In this document: positions 26,172-35,826 of the stretch, in pieces | How positions within the stretch are numbered: the first letter of the stretch is position 1 | Layout: each line of letters begins with the position of its first letter | NCBI RefSeq assembly: GCF_016904955.1 | Contig: NZ_JADIKE010000031.1 | Coordinates: 1-64,000, forward strand | Length of the DNA: 64,000 nt | Direction: 5' to 3' | Origin: Dyella flava | GTDB lineage: Bacteria; Pseudomonadota; Gammaproteobacteria; Xanthomonadales; Rhodanobacteraceae | Position numbers and translations under genes: made by a program | Notes under the pieces: generated by a model | What the model saw: the letters and a program-made list of their open reading frames with translations, nothing else | What the model was told of the DNA's origin: nothing | Databases searched by the model: none

Positions 26172-27985
26172 ACGCCATGCACGAAACTCAGGTTCGACCC
26201 GCCACCGGCGCCGTTTACGAAGGCCCCATGTACGGCGCCCGGCTGCTCGACAACGACTTGGTGCGGTTCTGCCTGTGGGCGCCCGATGCCAAAAGCGTGG
26301 ATGTAGTGATCGGCAACTCAGTGCATCCCATGCTTCCCGATAGCGACGGCAACTACTCGCTCGTGGTCACCGCCGAGGCGGGAACGCGCTACAACTATCT
26401 GATCGACGGCAAGCATCGGGTACCTGATCCGGCATCGCGCGCCCAGCCGGCAGGTGTGCATTGTTCCAGTCTGGTGGTCGACCCGCTCGACTACGCCTGG
26501 CAGCAAAACGCCTGGCAAGGCATGCCCTGGCATACCGCCGTGATCTGCGAAATCCACGTCGGTGCCATGGGCGGATTCGATGGCGTGCGCAGGGCGTTGC
26601 CGGGCCTGGCGGACTGCGGCTATACGTTGATCGAATTGATGCCCATCGGCTCTTTCGAAGGCGAGCGCAACTGGGGCTATGACGGTGTACTGCCTTATGC
26701 GCCCGATGCCAGCTACGGTTCGCCGGCGTCCTTGAAGGCAATGATCGACGAAGCGCACCGCCTGGGCATGGCGGTGATGCTCGATGTCGTCTACAACCAT
26801 TTCGGCCCGGCCGGCAATTACCTGCCCCACTACGCCAGCCTTTTTTTCCGTCATGACGTGCAGACGCCGTGGGGCGCCACCATCGATTTCCGCCGGCCGC
26901 AGGTGGCGCGTTATTTCATCGACAACGCCTTGATGTGGCTGCATGAATACCGCTTCGATGGGCTGCGCCTGGACGCGGTGCATACGATCAAGCCCAGCAG
27001 CTTTCTGGATGAATTGAGCGTCGTGGTGCACGCCTCGTGCCCGCCGGAACGCCAGGTTTTCCTGGTGGTGGAGAACGAAGACAACCGCGCATCGCTGCTG
27101 CGCGAGCATTACAACGCGCAGTGGAACGATGACGGGCACAACGCCTTGCACGTCATGCTGACCAATGAGCGCGAAGGCTATTACGCCGATTTTCATCCGG
27201 ATCCCACCGCCAGCATGGCGCGCGTGCTGAGCGAGGGTTTCGTTTTCCAGGGACAGCCCGACCGGCGCGGCATCCGGCGCGGCGAGTCCGGCCATGGTCT
27301 GTCACCCACCTCGTTCGTGCTGTTTCTGCAGAATCACGATCAGATCGGCAATCGTCCGCTTGGCGAACGGATGGCCAGCCTGGTGGCGGAAGATGATCTG
27401 CGCGCGGCGCTGGTGCTGATCGCGCTCTGCCCGATGGTGCCGCTGTTCTTCATGGGCGAAGAATGGGGCTGCCAGTCACCGTTCTTTTATTTCACCGATT
27501 ATCAGGATGAACTGGCCGAACAGGTGCGCGAAGGACGGCGCAAGGAATTTGCCCATTTTTCCGGCTTCACCGACCGGGAGCGCCGGCAACGCATTCCCGA
27601 CCCGAATGCGCTGGGCACCTTCGAGGCGTCCGTTCCGCGCGTGGAAAATCCCGCCTTGGCCAGAATCTGGAAACGCTGGTTCGGCCATCTGCTCTATCTG
27701 CGCAAGGCGCACCTGATCAGTCGCCTGGAACACAGCCGCGCGATCGGCTGCACGGTATTGGCCGACCGCGCCCTGGTGGCGCGCTGGCGTCTTGCCGATG
27801 GCTGCATCTGGGAAATTGCCCTGAACGTGTCCTCGCGTGACGTGCCGTGGAGCCGGGCTGCCGACACTGAGACGATCTGGATCGAACCTCAGGATGCGCT
27901 CAGGCAACCGGAGGTATTGCCCGCTCATTCGGCGATCGTATCGGCCAGTCTCATGCGTGATCAGGGTCATGAGCTTGACGCTTGA
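26168..27985 (+). CDS. treZ: Malto-oligosyltrehalose trehalohydrolase, GH13
   Basis: A 605-residue GH13_10 enzyme that releases trehalose from the maltooligosyl-trehalose made by TreY. It has an N-terminal CBM48-like domain (RFCLWAPDAKSVDVVIG), then the barrel with DGLRLDAVHTI, the Glu strand LVVENEDNRASLL and LQNHDQIGNRPLGER. The frame is open from 25940 inside glgB, but the ATG at 26168 overlaps the glgB stop and starts the known fold. It ends 17 bases inside the malQ reading frame. TreY is two genes downstream. Confidence 0.93.
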   Translation: MNAMHETQVRPATGAVYEGPMYGARLLDNDLVRFCLWAPDAKSVDVVIGNSVHPMLPDSDGNYSLVVTAEAGTRYNYLIDGKHRVPDPASRAQPAGVHCSSLVVDPLDYAWQQNAWQGMPWHTAVICEIHVGAMGGFDGVRRALPGLADCGYTLIELMPIGSFEGERNWGYDGVLPYAPDASYGSPASLKAMIDEAHRLGMAVMLDVVYNHFGPAGNYLPHYASLFFRHDVQTPWGATIDFRRPQVARYFIDNALMWLHEYRFDGLRLDAVHTIKPSSFLDELSVVVHASCPPERQVFLVVENEDNRASLLREHYNAQWNDDGHNALHVMLTNEREGYYADFHPDPTASMARVLSEGFVFQGQPDRRGIRRGESGHGLSPTSFVLFLQNHDQIGNRPLGERMASLVAEDDLRAALVLIALCPMVPLFFMGEEWGCQSPFFYFTDYQDELAEQVREGRRKEFAHFSGFTDRERRQRIPDPNALGTFEASVPRVENPALARIWKRWFGHLLYLRKAHLISRLEHSRAIGCTVLADRALVARWRLADGCIWEIALNVSSRDVPWSRAADTETIWIEPQDALRQPEVLPAHSAIVSASLMRDQGHELDA

Positions 27986-29951
27986 AGCCGGCGCCCGCGC
28001 GGCCGGTATCGAACTGAGCTGGACCGACGCTTACGGCCAATCTCGACAGCTTCCTGAGCATACGCTGCAAGGCTTGCTCGATGCCTTGCAGTGGCCGCAA
28101 AGCTGTCAGCGCGGGCGAGCACGCAAGTACGCAAACATCGGCATGCTGACGGCGGATATGGGCGGCAGCGTGCAGGTGCCGACGCCGTCCGGCCAGGTGA
28201 TATCGGCGATCCTGTGCGACGAAATGGGCAGCAAGCATGCCGTGCGTATCAACGAACATGGCCGTTTTCAGGCGCCGCATCGGCATGGCTATTACGACCT
28301 GCACTACGCCTCCAGCCAGATGCGGCTGGCGGTGGCGCCTCCGCGATGCTTCGGCGTGGCGGATCGCCTGGCCGCCAAGCATGCACGTAGCTGGGGACTC
28401 AGCGCACAGGTTTATGCCTTGCGCCGTGATGGTGACGGCGGCCTCGGCGACAGCAGCGCCGTCGCCGCGCTTGCGCGTTCACTGGCGCAAGCCGGTGGCC
28501 ATGCCCTGTCGCTCAGCCCGATGCATGCCACAAAACGCACGGCTGCGGTTTACAGCCCGTATACGCCGTCGCATCGTGGTTTTCTGGATTGGGTCTACGC
28601 CGATCCCGCGCAGATCCTCGGCCCGGATGCGGTGCGTGATGCCCTGGCGCGCGCGGGCATTGTCGCGGAATGGGAACACGCGCAATCCGCCAACCTGGTC
28701 GACTGGCCGTTGGCGTACGCGCTGCGGCGCATGCTTTGGCAACAGTTGCATGCGCAATTCACGGAAACGCCCGGCCCCCTGCATGACGACCTGCTCACCT
28801 TCACGGAGCGCCAAGGCGAACCGCTGCGCGCTCATGCACGAACGGTTGCACGTGAAATCCTCCAGGGTACGCGGGCAGACGATCCGCGCACGCTCTCGGC
28901 CCGTGCACTTCCCGACACGTTTCGCGCCGAAATGGAGTTCGAGATATTTGCGCAATGGCTGGCCGCACGATGCTGGCTCGACACACAGCACCTTGCCCTG
29001 GATGCCGGGCAACGCATCGGGCTGATCCACGATCTGGCGGTAGGCTGCGACGCCACCGGCAGCGAAGCATGGAGCTATCGCGACAGCATGCTCAAAGGGG
29101 TTGAGCTGGGCGCGCCGCCGGATGCCTTCAATGCCGACGGCCAGTGTTGGGGCATCAGCACCTATTCGCCCTGGGGTTTGCAGGCATCCGGCTTCCAGCA
29201 CTACATCGACCTGCTGCGCGCCAACATGGCCCGGGGCGGCGGCCTGCGCATCGACCACATACTGGGCTTGTGCCGTCTTTGGGTGGTGCCGCAGGGTGCG
29301 TCGGCCATGCACGGCGGCTACCTGCGGTATCCCGCTGAAGACATGCTGCGATTGCTGGCACTGGAGTCATGGCGCCATCAATGCATCGTGATCGGCGAAG
29401 ACCTCGGCACCGTGCCGGCAGGCATGCGCGATCAGCTGGCCGCACGCGGCGTGCTCGGTACCGATGTATTGCTGTTCATGCGCGACGCGGCCGGTGAATT
29501 TCTCCCGCCGCCGCAATGGCGCCGGGACGCCATCGCCACCACCACCACGCACGATCTTCCGCCCCTGCTCGGCTGGCGTGCGGCGCTGGATATCGAGCAA
29601 CGCGCCGTGGTGCAGGGATGGCCGGAAAGCTTGCGCATCAAACAACAACAGGAGCGCCTTGCCAGTGTTGAAAAGCTCGACCAGGCGCTGGCCTTATGGC
29701 GAGACGATCATCTACAAGCTTCGCCCGTGCTCGCCAATCAGGCCTGCATGGACTACGTGCTCGACACGCCCGCGCAGCTGGTGCTGATTCCGGTCGAAGA
29801 CGTGCTGGGCAGAAAGGAACAGCCCAATCTGCCCGGAACCGTGCATGGCTATCCCAACTGGCGGCATCGCCTGCCGGTCACCGGTGATGCCACGCTGCAA
29901 TCGGCCTTGCAGCGGATGGAGCGAAAACCGCAGCGAGGCATGCCGCCGTGA
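27969..29951 (+). CDS. malQ: 4-alpha-glucanotransferase, GH77
   Basis: A 660-residue amylomaltase that rearranges malto-oligosaccharides. GH77 motifs: GGGLRIDHILGLCRLW (nucleophile Asp), IVIGEDLGTVP (acid/base Glu) and TTTHDLPPLLGWR (third acid). The first 140 residues are the extra N-terminal domain of the longer MalQ type. The true start is the ATG at 27969, overlapping treZ by 17 bases; the frame upstream to 27837 lies inside treZ. Between treZ and treY it may disproportionate short chains into substrates long enough for TreY. The stop overlaps the treY GTG (GTGA). Confidence 0.93.
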   Translation: MSLTLEAGARAAGIELSWTDAYGQSRQLPEHTLQGLLDALQWPQSCQRGRARKYANIGMLTADMGGSVQVPTPSGQVISAILCDEMGSKHAVRINEHGRFQAPHRHGYYDLHYASSQMRLAVAPPRCFGVADRLAAKHARSWGLSAQVYALRRDGDGGLGDSSAVAALARSLAQAGGHALSLSPMHATKRTAAVYSPYTPSHRGFLDWVYADPAQILGPDAVRDALARAGIVAEWEHAQSANLVDWPLAYALRRMLWQQLHAQFTETPGPLHDDLLTFTERQGEPLRAHARTVAREILQGTRADDPRTLSARALPDTFRAEMEFEIFAQWLAARCWLDTQHLALDAGQRIGLIHDLAVGCDATGSEAWSYRDSMLKGVELGAPPDAFNADGQCWGISTYSPWGLQASGFQHYIDLLRANMARGGGLRIDHILGLCRLWVVPQGASAMHGGYLRYPAEDMLRLLALESWRHQCIVIGEDLGTVPAGMRDQLAARGVLGTDVLLFMRDAAGEFLPPPQWRRDAIATTTTHDLPPLLGWRAALDIEQRAVVQGWPESLRIKQQQERLASVEKLDQALALWRDDHLQASPVLANQACMDYVLDTPAQLVLIPVEDVLGRKEQPNLPGTVHGYPNWRHRLPVTGDATLQSALQRMERKPQRGMPP

Positions 29952-32686
29952 CGGCGCTAAGGGCGACGGCGCGCCTGCAGTTGAATCGCGATTTCGATTT
30001 CGCGGCCGCCGCCGCCCAGGTCCCTTATTTGGCTGCACTGGGGATCAGTCACATATATATGTCGCCGATCGCCACCGCCCGTCCGGGCTCGACGCATGGC
30101 TACGACGTGATCGATCCCATGACGGTGAATCCCGAGCTGGGCGGTGAAGCGGGTCTCACCACCCTGGTCGAAATACTGCATGCCCACGACATGGGCGCCA
30201 TTCTCGACATCGTGCCCAACCACATGGCGGCCGACCTCGCCAATGTCTGGTGGAACGATGTGCTGGCGCGCGGTGAAAGCAGCCACTACGCCGCTTACTT
30301 CGATATCGAATGGAACGCTCCCGAGACCGAAGGGAAACTGTGGCTGCCCTGGCTCGACGTGCCACTGGGCGAGGCGATTGAAAACCAGCGGCTGAAGATC
30401 GCGCGGCACATCGGCGGCACCTGCGTGGGTCTATGGCTCGACCACAGCATGTTGCCGATATCCGCAGCCGGCCTGGAATGGCTGTTTCAGCGCGCCGGCG
30501 TGACCCTGCCCGCGCCGATTCAAGGCAGCGACGTTTTCGACGCCGTGCGACGCTCCATGCAGGAGGCATCGACCCAGGCCGCACTCGATTACGCGCTGCG
30601 CGAGGTGAATGACGATGCCTTGCTGATGCGCAAGTTCCTCGATCGGCAGCACTACCGGCTGGCGTGGTGGCGCAGTGGCGATCAGGTGCTCAACTATCGG
30701 CGTTTCTTCGACATCCATGCGCTGGTCGCCTTACGCATGGAGCGTGATGAGGTGTTCGACGCCGTGCATGCGCTGCCCCTGCGCTTGATGGAAAGCGGCG
30801 CCATCGACGGCCTGCGCATCGATCATATTGATGGCCTCAGCCAGCCGGGACACTATCTGCAGCGACTTCGCCAGCGACTGGATCAATGCTCGCAACACGA
30901 CCTGCATCGTCGCCCCACCGTGCACGTGGAAAAGATCCTGATCCCCGGCGAAAGCCTGCCACGGGACTGGCCGGTGGACGGAAGCACCGGTTATGACTTC
31001 ATGCAGCAGTTGGAAAGCCTGCTGCACGACCCGGTCGGCTACGCCATCCTGGAGAAGGCGTGGGCGCGGCTGAGCGGGCGCCCGGCCGACTTCGCTGTGG
31101 AAGAAAGCATTGCGCGACGGCAGTTGCTGCAAACCTCGCTGGTATCGGAACTGTCGCGCTGCGTGCGCGCCTTTCATCAGTTCTTGGCGGCCACCGCAGT
31201 ACACGGTGATATCACCCTGGCGGCCTTGCAATACGCCTTGGGCGAGCTGCTCCAATGCATGCCGGTCTACCGAAGTTACCTGGGCGATGGCGAGCTGAAC
31301 GAGATCGACCGCTGCATGCTTGAACTCGCTTTCAGGCATGCGGACCAAGCGGGCGCGTCGCACTATGCGGCGGTCCGTGCCCTGCTGCAACGCTATCTGC
31401 TCGAGATTGACCAGCATACCCTGCCGCCCGCGCAGGCCCAGCCGCTGCAGCTGTTCCGACATCGCTTCGAACAGCTTTCCACCGTGCTGAGCGCCAAGGC
31501 GGTGGAGGACACGGCCTTCTATCGCTATGGCGTCTTGCTTGCCCGTAACGAAGTGGGCGGCGCACCGGGACAGAAGCAGCCGGAACCGGAAAGCTTCCAT
31601 ACCGCCATGCGCTATCGCGCGATCCGCTGGCCAAGCGCGCTGCTCGCCACCGCCACGCACGATCACAAGCGCGGCGAAGACACGCGTGCACGGCTGGATG
31701 CGCTTGGCGAGAAGCCGCGGCCATACGTGACGCTCGTTCGCGCCTGTTCCAGCGAACTGCGCGATCGGACGCAGGTGCCGCCGCCGGTGCAATGGATGCT
31801 GCTGCAGACGATACTCGCTGCGTGGCCTTTGACGCTGGATCGCAATGATGAACCGGCCATGCGCGTGTTCGCCTGCCGCATCACCGAGTGGCTGCGAAAG
31901 GCGCAGCGTGAAGCAAAACTGCTGACCAGCTGGATCTCGCCCAACCCGGCTTATGAAGCGGCTTGCGAACGGCTGGTGGAGGATCTGCTGCTCTCCGAGC
32001 CGTACATCAACATGCGGCAAAAACTGTGCAACGCAGCCCGCGCACTCGATGCGGCCGGCGCACTCAATGGACTGGTTGCCGTGACGTTACGCCATACCGC
32101 ACCCGGTGTGCCCGATCTTTATCAGGGCACCGAATACTGGGATCAATCGCTGGTCGATCCGGACAATCGGCGCGCCGTCGACTATCGCGCACGGGCCGAC
32201 ACGCTGGCGCAAACGCACGATCCGGCCGCACTGCTGCGCGACTATCGCAACGGCATCATCAAGCAGCATTGGATTCATCGCCTGCTGCAGTTGCGCAAGC
32301 TGTCGCCCGAGCTGTTCGCCAAGGGCTCCTATCTGCCGCTGGCAGTGACCGGCGCGCGGCGCCGGCATGTGCTGGCGTTTGTGCGGCAGCATGGCGGCCA
32401 GCGGCTGCTGGTGGTTGTGCCGCGCCTGTGCGCGCAGTATATGGATAAACGCGACCTGCCTCTGGTTGATGCAAGCTTTTGGAAAAATACGCGTGTAAGA
32501 GCGGCCGATCATGACGTCGCCTGCACCTACATTGATCTATTTACCTACCGGAAGCACGACGTTCAGGCATCCGGTTGGCGTATCGCCGAATTGCTTTCCG
32601 AATGGCCGGTCGCCGTGCTGATTCCCGCGAGTCAAACCGATGAGTGTCAAACCCTCCCCCGCCGAACGAGAACGCCGGATCAGTGA
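29948..32686 (+). CDS. treY: Malto-oligosyltrehalose synthase, GH13
   Basis: A 912-residue GH13_26 enzyme that turns the reducing-end alpha-1,4 bond of a glucan into the alpha,alpha-1,1 bond of trehalose. It begins TARLQLNRDFDFAAAAAQVP as TreY proteins do, has LRIDHIDGLSQPGHYL with the nucleophile, the Glu segment VEKILIPGESLP and ATATHDHKRGEDTRARL with the third acid. The length exceeds the usual 700-770, mostly in the middle, as is common in proteobacterial forms. The GTG start overlaps the malQ stop. Its 3' end overlaps the next small gene by 47 bases. Confidence 0.93.
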   Translation: MTALRATARLQLNRDFDFAAAAAQVPYLAALGISHIYMSPIATARPGSTHGYDVIDPMTVNPELGGEAGLTTLVEILHAHDMGAILDIVPNHMAADLANVWWNDVLARGESSHYAAYFDIEWNAPETEGKLWLPWLDVPLGEAIENQRLKIARHIGGTCVGLWLDHSMLPISAAGLEWLFQRAGVTLPAPIQGSDVFDAVRRSMQEASTQAALDYALREVNDDALLMRKFLDRQHYRLAWWRSGDQVLNYRRFFDIHALVALRMERDEVFDAVHALPLRLMESGAIDGLRIDHIDGLSQPGHYLQRLRQRLDQCSQHDLHRRPTVHVEKILIPGESLPRDWPVDGSTGYDFMQQLESLLHDPVGYAILEKAWARLSGRPADFAVEESIARRQLLQTSLVSELSRCVRAFHQFLAATAVHGDITLAALQYALGELLQCMPVYRSYLGDGELNEIDRCMLELAFRHADQAGASHYAAVRALLQRYLLEIDQHTLPPAQAQPLQLFRHRFEQLSTVLSAKAVEDTAFYRYGVLLARNEVGGAPGQKQPEPESFHTAMRYRAIRWPSALLATATHDHKRGEDTRARLDALGEKPRPYVTLVRACSSELRDRTQVPPPVQWMLLQTILAAWPLTLDRNDEPAMRVFACRITEWLRKAQREAKLLTSWISPNPAYEAACERLVEDLLLSEPYINMRQKLCNAARALDAAGALNGLVAVTLRHTAPGVPDLYQGTEYWDQSLVDPDNRRAVDYRARADTLAQTHDPAALLRDYRNGIIKQHWIHRLLQLRKLSPELFAKGSYLPLAVTGARRRHVLAFVRQHGGQRLLVVVPRLCAQYMDKRDLPLVDASFWKNTRVRAADHDVACTYIDLFTYRKHDVQASGWRIAELLSEWPVAVLIPASQTDECQTLPRRTRTPDQ

Positions 32687-32873
32687 AATCGCCCATCGGA
32701 TCTGGGAATCCGAGGGCTGTCCTTCGGGCCAGGCGCTGCGTCATTGGCACATGGCAGAGAAACTGGTGCTGGCTGAAGAGCGACAGGCCGAACTCCGCAA
32801 CCAGCACAACGAAGAAAAAGCGCCGCCTTCGCCAAAAGCAAAGGCAAAGGCCAAAACAAAGACGCATGACTGA
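32640..32873 (+). CDS. DUF2934 small protein
   Basis: A 77-residue protein. Residues 8-45 match the DUF2934 pattern (ERRISEIAHRIWESEG then SGQALRHWHMAEK), a short helical motif common in rhizobia, Burkholderiales and Xanthomonadales; the tail is Lys/Ala-rich (KAKAKAKTKT). Its function is unknown. The ATG lies 47 bases inside treY and the stop is six bases before the glgX start, so it is inside the operon and probably cotranslated. DUF2934 genes are often found beside glycogen/trehalose genes, which is an association only. Confidence 0.85.
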   Translation: MSVKPSPAERERRISEIAHRIWESEGCPSGQALRHWHMAEKLVLAEERQAELRNQHNEEKAPPSPKAKAKAKTKTHD

Positions 32874-32879
32874 TCGACA

Positions 32880-35033
32880 ATGAGCAAACCTATGCGTGCA
32901 AGCCGGGACAGCGTAACGGCATCACATGCCGCCACTCTGAGAGAGGGACTCCCCGTCCCGCTGGGGGCCACCTGGGACGGTCTTGGCGTGAATTTTGCGC
33001 TGTTTTCCGCGCACGCGACCCGGGTAGAGCTGTGCCTGTTCGATGATGACGGCAAGGAAACCGAGCGGATAACCCTGCCCGAGTACACCGACGAAGTCTG
33101 GCATGGCTACCTGCCCGATGCGCGGCCCGGACAGCTGTACGGTTACCGTGTGCACGGACCTTACGAACCGCATGCCGGGCACCGCTTCAATCCGAACAAA
33201 CTGCTGCTCGATCCTTATGCCAAGCAGGTGGTCGGCGAGCTGGAATGGAACGACGCCTTGTTCGGCTACACCATCGGCCATCCCGACGAGGACCTGAGTT
33301 TCGACGAACGCGACAGCGCGCCCTACATGCCCAAGTCGCGCGTGATCGATCAGGCTTTTACCTGGGGCACGCACTACTGGCCGGGTGTGCCGTGGGACCG
33401 CACCATCCTTTATGAAATGCACGTGCGCGGCTACACCATGCTGCACCCGCGCGTGCCGCAAGTCTTGCGCGGCACCTTCGCCGGGCTGGCGCATCAGGAC
33501 GTGGTCGATTACATCCGTTCACTCGGCGTGACCTCGGTCGAACTGATGCCGGTGCATGCCTTCATCGACGACAAGAACCTGCTTGGCAAGGGGCTGCGCA
33601 ATTACTGGGGCTACAACACGCTCAGTTTCTTTTCGCCGCATCCGCGCTACATGGCCAGCAATACGGTGGATGAATTCAAGGAAATGGTGGCGCATTTCCA
33701 TGATGCGGGGCTGGAGGTGATTCTCGACGTGGTCTACAACCACACCGCTGAAGGCAACCATCTGGGCCCGACACTGTCCTTGCGTGGTATCGACAACGCC
33801 ACCTACTACCGACTTGCCGAAGATCGCCGCCTGTATGTCAATGACACCGGCACCGGCAATACGCTGGACCTGAGCCATTCGCGCGTGCTGCAGACCGTGA
33901 TGGACTCCTTGCGCTACTGGACCACCGCGATGCGCGTGGACGGTTTTCGCTTCGATCTGGCCACCATTCTCGGGCGCGAAGAGCACGGCTTCGACCAGGG
34001 TGGCGGCTTTCTCGATGCCTGCCGGCAAGACCCGGTGCTGGGACGCGTGAAGCTGATCGCGGAGCCGTGGGATATCGGACCGGGCGGTTATCAGTCCGGC
34101 AAGTTTTCACCGGGTTGGTCCGAATGGAATGACCGCTTTCGTGACTCGACGCGTGCATTCTGGCGCGGCGACGAAGGCCGGCTGCCGGATTTCGCCACGC
34201 GCCTGACCGGTTCGGCCGATATCTTCGATCAGCGCGGCCGGCGGCCGTATGCATCGATCAATTTCGTCACGGCGCACGACGGCTTCACCCTGCATGATCT
34301 GGTCAGCTACAACGACAAGCACAACGAAGCGAACGGCGAAGACAACCGCGACGGCTCCTCCAACAACCTTAGCTGGAACCACGGCGAAGAAGGTCCGACC
34401 GAAAATCCGGACATTCACGCCCTGCGCAACCGGCAGATGCGCAACATGCTCGCCAGCGTGCTGCTCGCCCAGGGCACACCCATGCTGCTGGCCGGCGATG
34501 AATTCGCACGCAGCCAGGGTGGCAACAACAACGCGTATTGCCAGGATAACGAGATCACCTGGTTCAACTGGGAATCCGCCGCCGAATGCCATCAGCTCAC
34601 CGACTTCGTGCGGCGCCTCACGCGCCTGCGCCTGCATCATGCGCTGCTACGGCGCAACCGCTTCATGCATGGCGTCGCCGAAGAAGAAACCGGCGTGAAA
34701 GACGTCACCTGGCTGACGCCCGACGGCCAGGAATTCAACGAAGAACGCTGGAAGGATCCCAGGTCGTATTGCCTGGGCATGTTGCTGGACGGACGGGCCA
34801 AGCCCACCGGTGTAAAAAAACCGGGCGCGGACAGCACCTTGTTATTGCTGGTCAATGCGCATTACGAGCCGATGTCATTCCAGCTGCCCAAACTTCCGCC
34901 ACGTGCCGAATGGCGGCTGTTGCTGAGCAGTGCGACCGGCTCGCGCAAATCAACTTCATCGGATCACAACAGCGTCATGCTGGAGGGGCGCAGCTTGATG
35001 CTTTACAAAGTGCATCCACCCGTCTTGGCCTGA
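32880..35033 (+). CDS. glgX: Glycogen debranching enzyme, GH13
   Basis: A 717-residue isoamylase-type enzyme that removes alpha-1,6 branches. N-terminal CBM48 (GVNFALFSAHATRVELCLFD), then the barrel with VDGFRFDLATILGRE (nucleophile), LIAEPWDIGPGGYQ (acid/base) and VTAHDGFTLHDLVSYN, and the isoamylase-specific NRDGSSNNLSWNHGEEGPTE loop. It starts seven bases after the DUF2934 stop and closes the operon. It would release linear chains that feed MalQ, TreY and TreZ, completing a glycogen-to-trehalose route. Confidence 0.95.
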   Translation: MSKPMRASRDSVTASHAATLREGLPVPLGATWDGLGVNFALFSAHATRVELCLFDDDGKETERITLPEYTDEVWHGYLPDARPGQLYGYRVHGPYEPHAGHRFNPNKLLLDPYAKQVVGELEWNDALFGYTIGHPDEDLSFDERDSAPYMPKSRVIDQAFTWGTHYWPGVPWDRTILYEMHVRGYTMLHPRVPQVLRGTFAGLAHQDVVDYIRSLGVTSVELMPVHAFIDDKNLLGKGLRNYWGYNTLSFFSPHPRYMASNTVDEFKEMVAHFHDAGLEVILDVVYNHTAEGNHLGPTLSLRGIDNATYYRLAEDRRLYVNDTGTGNTLDLSHSRVLQTVMDSLRYWTTAMRVDGFRFDLATILGREEHGFDQGGGFLDACRQDPVLGRVKLIAEPWDIGPGGYQSGKFSPGWSEWNDRFRDSTRAFWRGDEGRLPDFATRLTGSADIFDQRGRRPYASINFVTAHDGFTLHDLVSYNDKHNEANGEDNRDGSSNNLSWNHGEEGPTENPDIHALRNRQMRNMLASVLLAQGTPMLLAGDEFARSQGGNNNAYCQDNEITWFNWESAAECHQLTDFVRRLTRLRLHHALLRRNRFMHGVAEEETGVKDVTWLTPDGQEFNEERWKDPRSYCLGMLLDGRAKPTGVKKPGADSTLLLLVNAHYEPMSFQLPKLPPRAEWRLLLSSATGSRKSTSSDHNSVMLEGRSLMLYKVHPPVLA

Positions 35034-35043
35034 AGTCTCGAAG

Positions 35044-35150
35044 GCCAGAGAGAGGAGATAGGAGTGAGGAGTGAGAGTGCAAGCTCGAACCTTGCGGAGA
35101 TTGACAGCATGCTCTCTCACTCCTCACTTCTAACTCCTCCCTCTTCTGAC
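35044..35150. repeat. Large imperfect hairpin between convergent genes
   Basis: A left arm rich in GAGTGAGGAGTGAGAG (35044-35083) is complemented by a right arm with CTCTCTCACTCCTCACTTC (35107-35150), with a short AT-poor loop. The 40-base arms match at most positions. It fills the gap between glgX and the minus-strand PA2169-type gene and could end transcription from both sides. Confidence 0.75.
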
Positions 35151-35152
35151 CT

Positions 35153-35611
35153 TCAATGTCGGCCTGGCGGAAATACCCGCTTGAGTATCGCAAGTTCTTC
35201 GCGCGCGGCCCGCAGGGATTCGTAGGCGCGCAACACTGTCTGGTAGGGCTTCTGAGAAAGCCGTCGTCTATTCAGTACGCTGTCGTACTTCTCTCTCAGC
35301 TTGCTTTCCTGGTGCTCGACCTGCCTGACGACCACCCAGTCGCCACCGTGAAGCGCGTAATAGAGATTACTCAACGCGCGCTGCAAGGCAGCCCTGAGGG
35401 TTCCGTCGTCGCTGGGATCGCCGCCGATCGCATCGACCTGCTCGCGCAACATGCTTGAGACAACCAGCCGCTCCCTGCATCGGCCGCGAAATGCGTACGT
35501 CAACTCGGCGCTTCTTACGTCGCTCATGGCCCTTCGGCAATCCGCCGCGCTGTCCAGCGTGAAGCTGATCAGACGATTGAGCACACGAATGTCATAGTGC
35601 CGCTGTCCCAT
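35153..35611 (-). CDS. PA2169-type four-helix-bundle protein (DUF2383)
   Basis: A 152-residue, all-helical, charged protein. The beginning (HYDIRVLNRLISFTLDSAADCRRAM) fits the PA2169/DUF2383 ferritin-like family, whose members usually start with V-L-N-x-L-I and have a D/E-S-A-x-x-Y/C-R-x-A pattern. The family's function is not known; members are often stress-induced. The ATG at 35611 has GGAG ten bases before it; the frame runs open to 35707. No iron-binding E-x-x-H set is obvious. A truncated member of the same family lies at 45.1-45.3 kb. Confidence 0.75.
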   Translation of the reverse strand: MGQRHYDIRVLNRLISFTLDSAADCRRAMSDVRSAELTYAFRGRCRERLVVSSMLREQVDAIGGDPSDDGTLRAALQRALSNLYYALHGGDWVVVRQVEHQESKLREKYDSVLNRRRLSQKPYQTVLRAYESLRAAREELAILKRVFPPGRH

Positions 35612-35826
35612 GTCCGCTTTTCTCCGCGTGTTGTGGAAAGACACAATTCTGCGTAACAAGCGTTCATGACGAGTGCTAAACAAGTGAACATGTAGTGAGT
35701 GAAGCACGCCAGCGTGAGGAATAAGCTGTTTGTAAAAACAAAATGCCCATCAAGTACGTTTCCGTTCCAACCGCGGAGACGTACCTGATGGGCTCTAGCC
35801 ACGCTGCCGGCGGCAGCGATTTTCAA

